Assembly: GCF_008710035.1 (NCBI RefSeq)
Contig: NZ_VYKI01000006.1
Coordinates: 115,811-179,810, forward strand
DNA: 64,000 nucleotides
Source: Stenotrophomonas cyclobalanopsidis
GTDB taxonomy: Bacteria; Pseudomonadota; Gammaproteobacteria; Xanthomonadales; Xanthomonadaceae
Direction of reading: 5' to 3'
Shown: one piece after another, positions 60,526 through 64,000 of the stretch
How positions within the stretch are numbered: position 1 is the first letter of the stretch
Layout: every line of letters begins with the position of its first letter
Notes under the pieces: generated by a model
Seen by the model: only the letters and a program-made list of their open reading frames with translations
Told to the model about the DNA's origin: nothing
Databases searched by the model: none
Program-made: the position numbers and the translations under genes

Positions 60526-60597
60526 CTCGAAGGAACGGGGGTGAAGGGCCATTGTAGGAAGCCCGCTTGCCCGTGCTGATGCAGTTTGCTTATGTCG

Positions 60598-60663
60598 GGC
60601 TTGCGGCCCGGTATATGCCGGGGCTACGGCGTCGCAGCTGCCGGCCATTGGCCGGCACTACCG
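60598..60663. repeat. SMAG-type elements overlapping the lysR stop
   Basis: gggcttgcggccc and ctgccggccattggccggca hairpins lie between two minus-strand genes. The cactac of the second is a GTAG head on the minus strand, and its TAG is the stop codon of the LysR gene. Confidence 0.75.
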
Positions 60664-61557
60664 CATCTCCGCTACCAGCAGGCCGGCCAGCCAGGTCATG
60701 AACGCCTCGACCCGCCTTGGCAGGTGGCGGCGCTGCGCATAGACCAGGTTCACCGGCATCGGCTCGGCCAGGCAGTCCGGCAGCACTTCCACCAACCGGC
60801 CGTCGCGCAGCGCTTCGCGTGCGCCCATCTCCGGCACCTGGATGATGCCCAGCCCGGCCAGCGCGGCGGCGCTGTAGCCATCGGCGCTGTTGACCGTCAG
60901 CGCGCCGCGCATCGGCCAGGCCTGGTAGCGCTGGCCATCGAAGTACTCGAAGCCGGGTGAACGCTGGCCGAGCGTGCCCACGTAGTGCACCAGCCGATGC
61001 TGGTCGAGGTCGGCCAGTTCGCGCGGCGTGCCGTGCGCGGCCAGGTAGGCGGGGCTGGCCACGTTGAGGATGCGCATCTGCCCCAGCGGGCGCGCAATCA
61101 GGCTGCTGTCGTCCAGGGTGCCGACCCGCAGCACGCAGTCGAAGCCTTCGCGCACCACGTCCACGCGGCGGTCGGTGGCGCTCAGTTCAACCTCGATGCC
61201 CGGGTGCAGGGCGAGGAAGGCGGGCAGCTGCGGAATGACCAGGTTGCGGGCCATGCCGCCGGGCATGTCCACCCGCAGGCGGCCGCTGAGCTCGCTGGGC
61301 TCGTGGCGGAACAGGTTCTGCAGTTCGTCCATGTCGTCCAGCAGGTCGTGCGCGCGTTGCTGCAGCTGCGCGCCGTCGGCGGTCAGGTGCACGCGGCGGG
61401 TGGTCCGGTGCAGCAGCTGGGTGCACAGCTCGGCCTCCAGCCGGGCGATGGCCTGCGAGACGCTGGCCTTGGGCAGGCCCAGGCTGTCGGCGGCGCGGGT
61501 GAACGAGCCCAGTTCGGTGACGCGCAGGAAGACGCGCAGGGTGTCGAGGCGGTCCAT
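60658..61557 (-). CDS. LysR family transcriptional regulator
   Basis: A 299-residue regulator. The DNA-binding domain MDRLDTLRVFLRVTELGSFTRAADSLGLPKASVSQAIARLEAELCTQLLHRTTRRVHLTADG is at residues 1-60, with a standard effector-binding domain after it (GRLRVDMPGGMARNLVIPQLPAFLALHPGIEVELS). It belongs to the large DhcR/AaeR-like subgroup. It is divergent from an SDR gene with 103 bp between, where atcgcgcgat (61592-61601) is a palindromic candidate site. The SDR is its likely target. Confidence 0.92.
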   Translation of the reverse strand: MDRLDTLRVFLRVTELGSFTRAADSLGLPKASVSQAIARLEAELCTQLLHRTTRRVHLTADGAQLQQRAHDLLDDMDELQNLFRHEPSELSGRLRVDMPGGMARNLVIPQLPAFLALHPGIEVELSATDRRVDVVREGFDCVLRVGTLDDSSLIARPLGQMRILNVASPAYLAAHGTPRELADLDQHRLVHYVGTLGQRSPGFEYFDGQRYQAWPMRGALTVNSADGYSAAALAGLGIIQVPEMGAREALRDGRLVEVLPDCLAEPMPVNLVYAQRRHLPRRVEAFMTWLAGLLVAEMR

Positions 61558-61660
61558 GGATTGTTCGTCTGGCTTGAACAGTAAAATCAGGATCGCGCGA
61601 TTTATGCGCGCAGGCAATCCCAATAGTCTGGCCGCACTTCCTCCCAGACAGGTGCCCGCC

Positions 61661-62422
61661 ATGACTCCTTCTTCCCGTGTCGTCCTCATCACCGGTGGCA
61701 GCCGCGGCCTCGGTCGCAATGCCGCGCTGGCCCTGGCCGCCGACGGTGCCGATATCGTGATCACCTACCGCTCGCAGGCCGACGCCGCCGCCGAGGTCGT
61801 GCAGCAGGTGCAGGCGCTCGGCCGCCGTGCGCTGGCCCTGCCGCTGGATATGGCCGACAGCTCGGCGTTCGCGGTCTTCGCCACGCAGCTGCGCGATGCC
61901 CTGCAGCAGTGGGGTGTGACGGCCCTGCAGGGCCTGCTCAACAACGCCGGTGAAGCGCTGTACGCGCCCATCGCCGAGACCACCGAAGCGCAGTTCGACC
62001 ACGCGGTGGCCGTGCACCTGAAGGGGCCGTATTTCCTGACCCAGGCACTGCTGCCGCTGATCGCCGATGGCGGCCGCATCCTCAACGTGTCCAGCGGCCT
62101 GGCCCGCTTTTCGCTGCCGGGCAGCTCGGCCTACGCGATGATGAAGGGCGGCATCGAGGTGTTCACCCGTTACCTGGCCAAGGAACTGGGTGCGCGCGGG
62201 ATCACCGCCAACACGCTGGCACCGGGTGCGATCGAGACCGATTTCGGCGGCGGCCGCGTGCGTGACGACGCGCAGATGAATGCGATGGTCTCGTCGATCA
62301 CCGCGCTGGGTCGCCCTGGCCGACCGGATGACATCGGCCCGGTGGTGGTCGCACTGCTGTCGCCGTCCACCGGCTGGGTCAACGCCCAGCGCGTGGAAGC
62401 GTCCGGCGGCATGTTCGTCTGA
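61661..62422 (+). CDS. SDR family oxidoreductase
   Basis: A 253-residue short-chain dehydrogenase. Motifs: VVLITGGSRGLGRNAALAL (cofactor glycine motif), YRSQ after the second strand, suggesting NADP, NNAGEALYAP, catalytic SSG in LNVSSGLARFS, and SAYAMMKGGIEVFTRY with Tyr and Lys. The end SGGMFV lacks the usual DGG. It is divergent from the LysR gene, a common regulator-target pair. Substrate unknown. Confidence 0.92.
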   Translation: MTPSSRVVLITGGSRGLGRNAALALAADGADIVITYRSQADAAAEVVQQVQALGRRALALPLDMADSSAFAVFATQLRDALQQWGVTALQGLLNNAGEALYAPIAETTEAQFDHAVAVHLKGPYFLTQALLPLIADGGRILNVSSGLARFSLPGSSAYAMMKGGIEVFTRYLAKELGARGITANTLAPGAIETDFGGGRVRDDAQMNAMVSSITALGRPGRPDDIGPVVVALLSPSTGWVNAQRVEASGGMFV

Positions 62423-62441
62423 CCGTCCGCGCGGCGACGTA

Positions 62442-62891
62442 TCAAGGGGCGGCGAGGCTCAGCGGCTGGTAGACCAGTCCGTTGAACTCGCCGACCTCGC
62501 CATCGATGACGAAGCCGTAGCGTTGGTAGGCCGGTACCGCATTCAACGAAGCGCGCACGCTCATCCCCGGTGCGCGCAGGTGCGGCAGCACGGCCTGCAG
62601 CAGGGCATGGCCGATGCCTTGGCCCTGGCAGGCGGGATCGACGAACAGCATCGCCAGATGCCGGCCTTCCTTCAGCTCGATCACACCGATGATGCGGTCT
62701 TCCCGTTCGGCGACCAGGATGTGGTTGTCACCCTGCAGCCGCTCGGCGAAGGCATCGGCCGCGGCCACCTGGGTGAACGTTGCCACGCCCTGTGCGCTGA
62801 GCCACGGCGCCACGGCGTCGCTGAACGCAGCCATGCAGATCGCGCTGATCGCGGCCAGGTCGTCGGGGCGGGCGGGGCGGATGGGATGCAT
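62442..62891 (-). CDS. GNAT family N-acetyltransferase
   Basis: A 149-residue acetyltransferase. MHPIRPARPDDLAAISAICMAAF is the first strand-helix, VIELKEGRHLAMLFVDPACQGQGIGHALLQAVLPHL holds the Q/R-x-x-G-x-G/A acetyl-CoA motif (QGQGIG), and SLNAVPAYQRYGFVIDGE the C-terminal motif B. Cytoplasmic; substrate not deducible. It converges on the SDR gene with 19 bp between the two stops and is divergent from the LLM oxidoreductase gene. Confidence 0.9.
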   Translation of the reverse strand: MHPIRPARPDDLAAISAICMAAFSDAVAPWLSAQGVATFTQVAAADAFAERLQGDNHILVAEREDRIIGVIELKEGRHLAMLFVDPACQGQGIGHALLQAVLPHLRAPGMSVRASLNAVPAYQRYGFVIDGEVGEFNGLVYQPLSLAAP

Positions 62892-62946
62892 GCAGTGTTC
62901 CTTCCATGATGACGTGCGGGTGCATCGCACACGATAAGCTCGGCGC

Positions 62947-63885
62947 ATGAACCACTTCAATGCGGCCCGTGCACGGGTGTTCCCGCAACACGGCCTGAGC
63001 CTGGGCCTGATGACGCCGGTCGCTGCACACGGCCTTGCCGACGTTGCCGAAGCGCAACGCATCGCGCGCCTGGCAGATGATCTCGGTTTCGCTGCGCTGT
63101 GGACCCGCGATGTGCCGCTGATGGTGCCGCAGGAGCCGGATGCGATAACCAGCGCATTGGACGATCCCTTTCTCTGGCTTGCGCTGCTGGCCGGTGCCAC
63201 CACGCGTATTGCAGTGGGCACCGCCGCCGTCGTGCTGCCGCTGCGGCAGCCGCTGCACGTGGCGAAATCCGCGCTGAGCCTGGACCGGATCAGCGGCGGT
63301 CGTTTCGTGCTGGGCCTCGGCTCGGGCGATCGTCCGGAAGAATTCGCGGCGTTCGGTGAAGACCTGGAGGGCAGGGCGGCCACGTTCCGCGAGCGCTGGG
63401 CGCTGCTGCGTGCGGCGTTGTCGCCGGACGAGGCCGAACGGGCGCGGCTGCGCGACGCCACCGGTGGGTTCGATGTGCTGCCGGCAGCGCAGGCGCGCAT
63501 TCCGATGCTGGTGGTCGGCACGGCGCGGCAGAGCCTGCAGTGGATCGCGCGCGAAGCGGAAGGCTGGGCCACCTACCATCGCGAAGAGGCGGCGCAGGAA
63601 GGGCGCATCGGGCTGTGGCAGCAGGCGCAGGGCGCTGCTGAGGCCAAGCCGTTCGTGCAGTCGATGCTGCTGGACCTGCAGGCCGATCCGCAGGCACCGG
63701 CTGAAGCGCTGCCGCTGGGCCTGAAGGTCGGCCGTGATGGGTTGCGGGCCTATCTGCAGCGCGTGCATGCGCAGGGTGTGGCGCATGTATTGTTCAACCT
63801 GGTGGACAGCGGGCGGACGGTGGATGAGGTGTTGGGCGAAATTGCCACACACATCCTGCCAGTGGTGGCCGCACGGGATCCGTAG
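62947..63885 (+). CDS. LLM class flavin-dependent oxidoreductase
   Basis: A 312-residue luciferase-like monooxygenase with a TIM-barrel. Motifs are LADDLGFAALWTRDVPLM, a TTRIAVGTAAVVLPLRQPLHVAKSALSLDRISGGRFVLGLGSG segment (the family's strongest signature), and PMLVVGTARQSLQWIAREAEGW. It probably uses reduced FMN or F420-like flavin; with no dedicated reductase beside it, electrons must come from elsewhere (one flavin reductase gene lies at 57.6 kb). Its TAG stop is the TAG of a cgtag-headed repeat. Confidence 0.9.
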   Translation: MNHFNAARARVFPQHGLSLGLMTPVAAHGLADVAEAQRIARLADDLGFAALWTRDVPLMVPQEPDAITSALDDPFLWLALLAGATTRIAVGTAAVVLPLRQPLHVAKSALSLDRISGGRFVLGLGSGDRPEEFAAFGEDLEGRAATFRERWALLRAALSPDEAERARLRDATGGFDVLPAAQARIPMLVVGTARQSLQWIAREAEGWATYHREEAAQEGRIGLWQQAQGAAEAKPFVQSMLLDLQADPQAPAEALPLGLKVGRDGLRAYLQRVHAQGVAHVLFNLVDSGRTVDEVLGEIATHILPVVAARDP

Positions 63886-64000
63886 CGTCGAGCTTGCTCT
63901 ACTGCACATGAAGCCGAGCCGTTCGTAGAGTCGAGCTTGCTCGACTGCGCATGAAGCCGAGCCGTTCGTAGCGTCGAGCTTGCTCGACTGCTGTGCGTGG
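63881..64000. repeat. Tandem 43-bp SMAG-type array at window end
   Basis: cgtag(a/c)gtcgagcttgct starts at 63881, 63924 and 63967, a 43-bp period. Each unit carries a gtcgagcttgctcgac hairpin plus gcatgaagccgagccgtt. The array may continue past the window. Confidence 0.85.

Overview
This 64 kb window is high-G+C chromosomal DNA from a gammaproteobacterium of the Xanthomonadaceae, most likely the Stenotrophomonas maltophilia complex. The main reason is the many intergenic GTAG-headed palindromes, which match the SMAG/REP elements described for S. maltophilia. Gene content agrees: a Flp/Tad pilus locus, a large trimeric autotransporter, an lldR-lldD-dld lactate operon and a DesT/DesC/DesB-like desaturase system. 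Species assignment is inference. No rRNA, tRNA, CRISPR array, intact IS or prophage was seen.

Layout. 0-3.7 kb: 3' end of a CocE/NonD hydrolase, a SMAG array, an Old Yellow Enzyme reductase divergent from an SDR, and an MgtC-like membrane protein. 3.7-7.5 kb: lactate regulator LldR with L- and D-lactate dehydrogenases. 7.43-8.29 kb: a low-G+C SMI1/KNR4 gene bracketed by two 55-bp copies of the 3' end of dld, a small acquired islet. 8.3-18.5 kb: small secreted proteins, lipoproteins and enzymes (I78 inhibitor, CDP-diacylglycerol diphosphatase, cytosine-deaminase-like and secreted amidohydrolases, ankyrin lipoprotein, LysR). 18.5-31.1 kb, minus strand: a complete Flp/Tad pilus locus. 31.7-38.8 kb: an AraC-type regulator, a 1,526-residue trimeric autotransporter and a BamE-like/OmpA lipoprotein. 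The autotransporter promoter carries four direct repeats at exactly 21-bp spacing.

38.8-47.1 kb: ClC channel with CBS domains, Fur-box TonB receptor, M14 carboxypeptidase, BCCT transporter and an MDR reductase. 47.6-51.9 kb: class I ribonucleotide reductase nrdA-nrdB followed by overlapping flavodoxin and thioredoxin genes. 52.3-54.2 kb: divergent mntH and mntR with a perfect palindromic MntR-type operator. 54.3-57.3 kb: a TetR regulator divergent from a ferredoxin-reductase/desaturase pair, with a palindrome between them. 57.3-58.9 kb: a sodA-flavin reductase-TPR operon behind a near-ideal SoxR promoter. 59-64 kb: thioredoxin-fold lipoprotein, LysR/SDR divergent pair, GNAT, and an LLM-class flavin oxidoreductase.

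How the parts work together: one block (18-39 kb) concerns surface attachment, with pilus, adhesin and accessory lipoprotein sitting around one AraC regulator. Another block (47-59 kb) combines manganese import and sensing, Mn-type superoxide dismutase under a redox-type promoter, and a ribonucleotide reductase with its own flavodoxin, suggesting manganese- and oxidant-linked physiology. SMAG-type palindromes fill most gaps and sometimes supply the stop codon of the gene before them.
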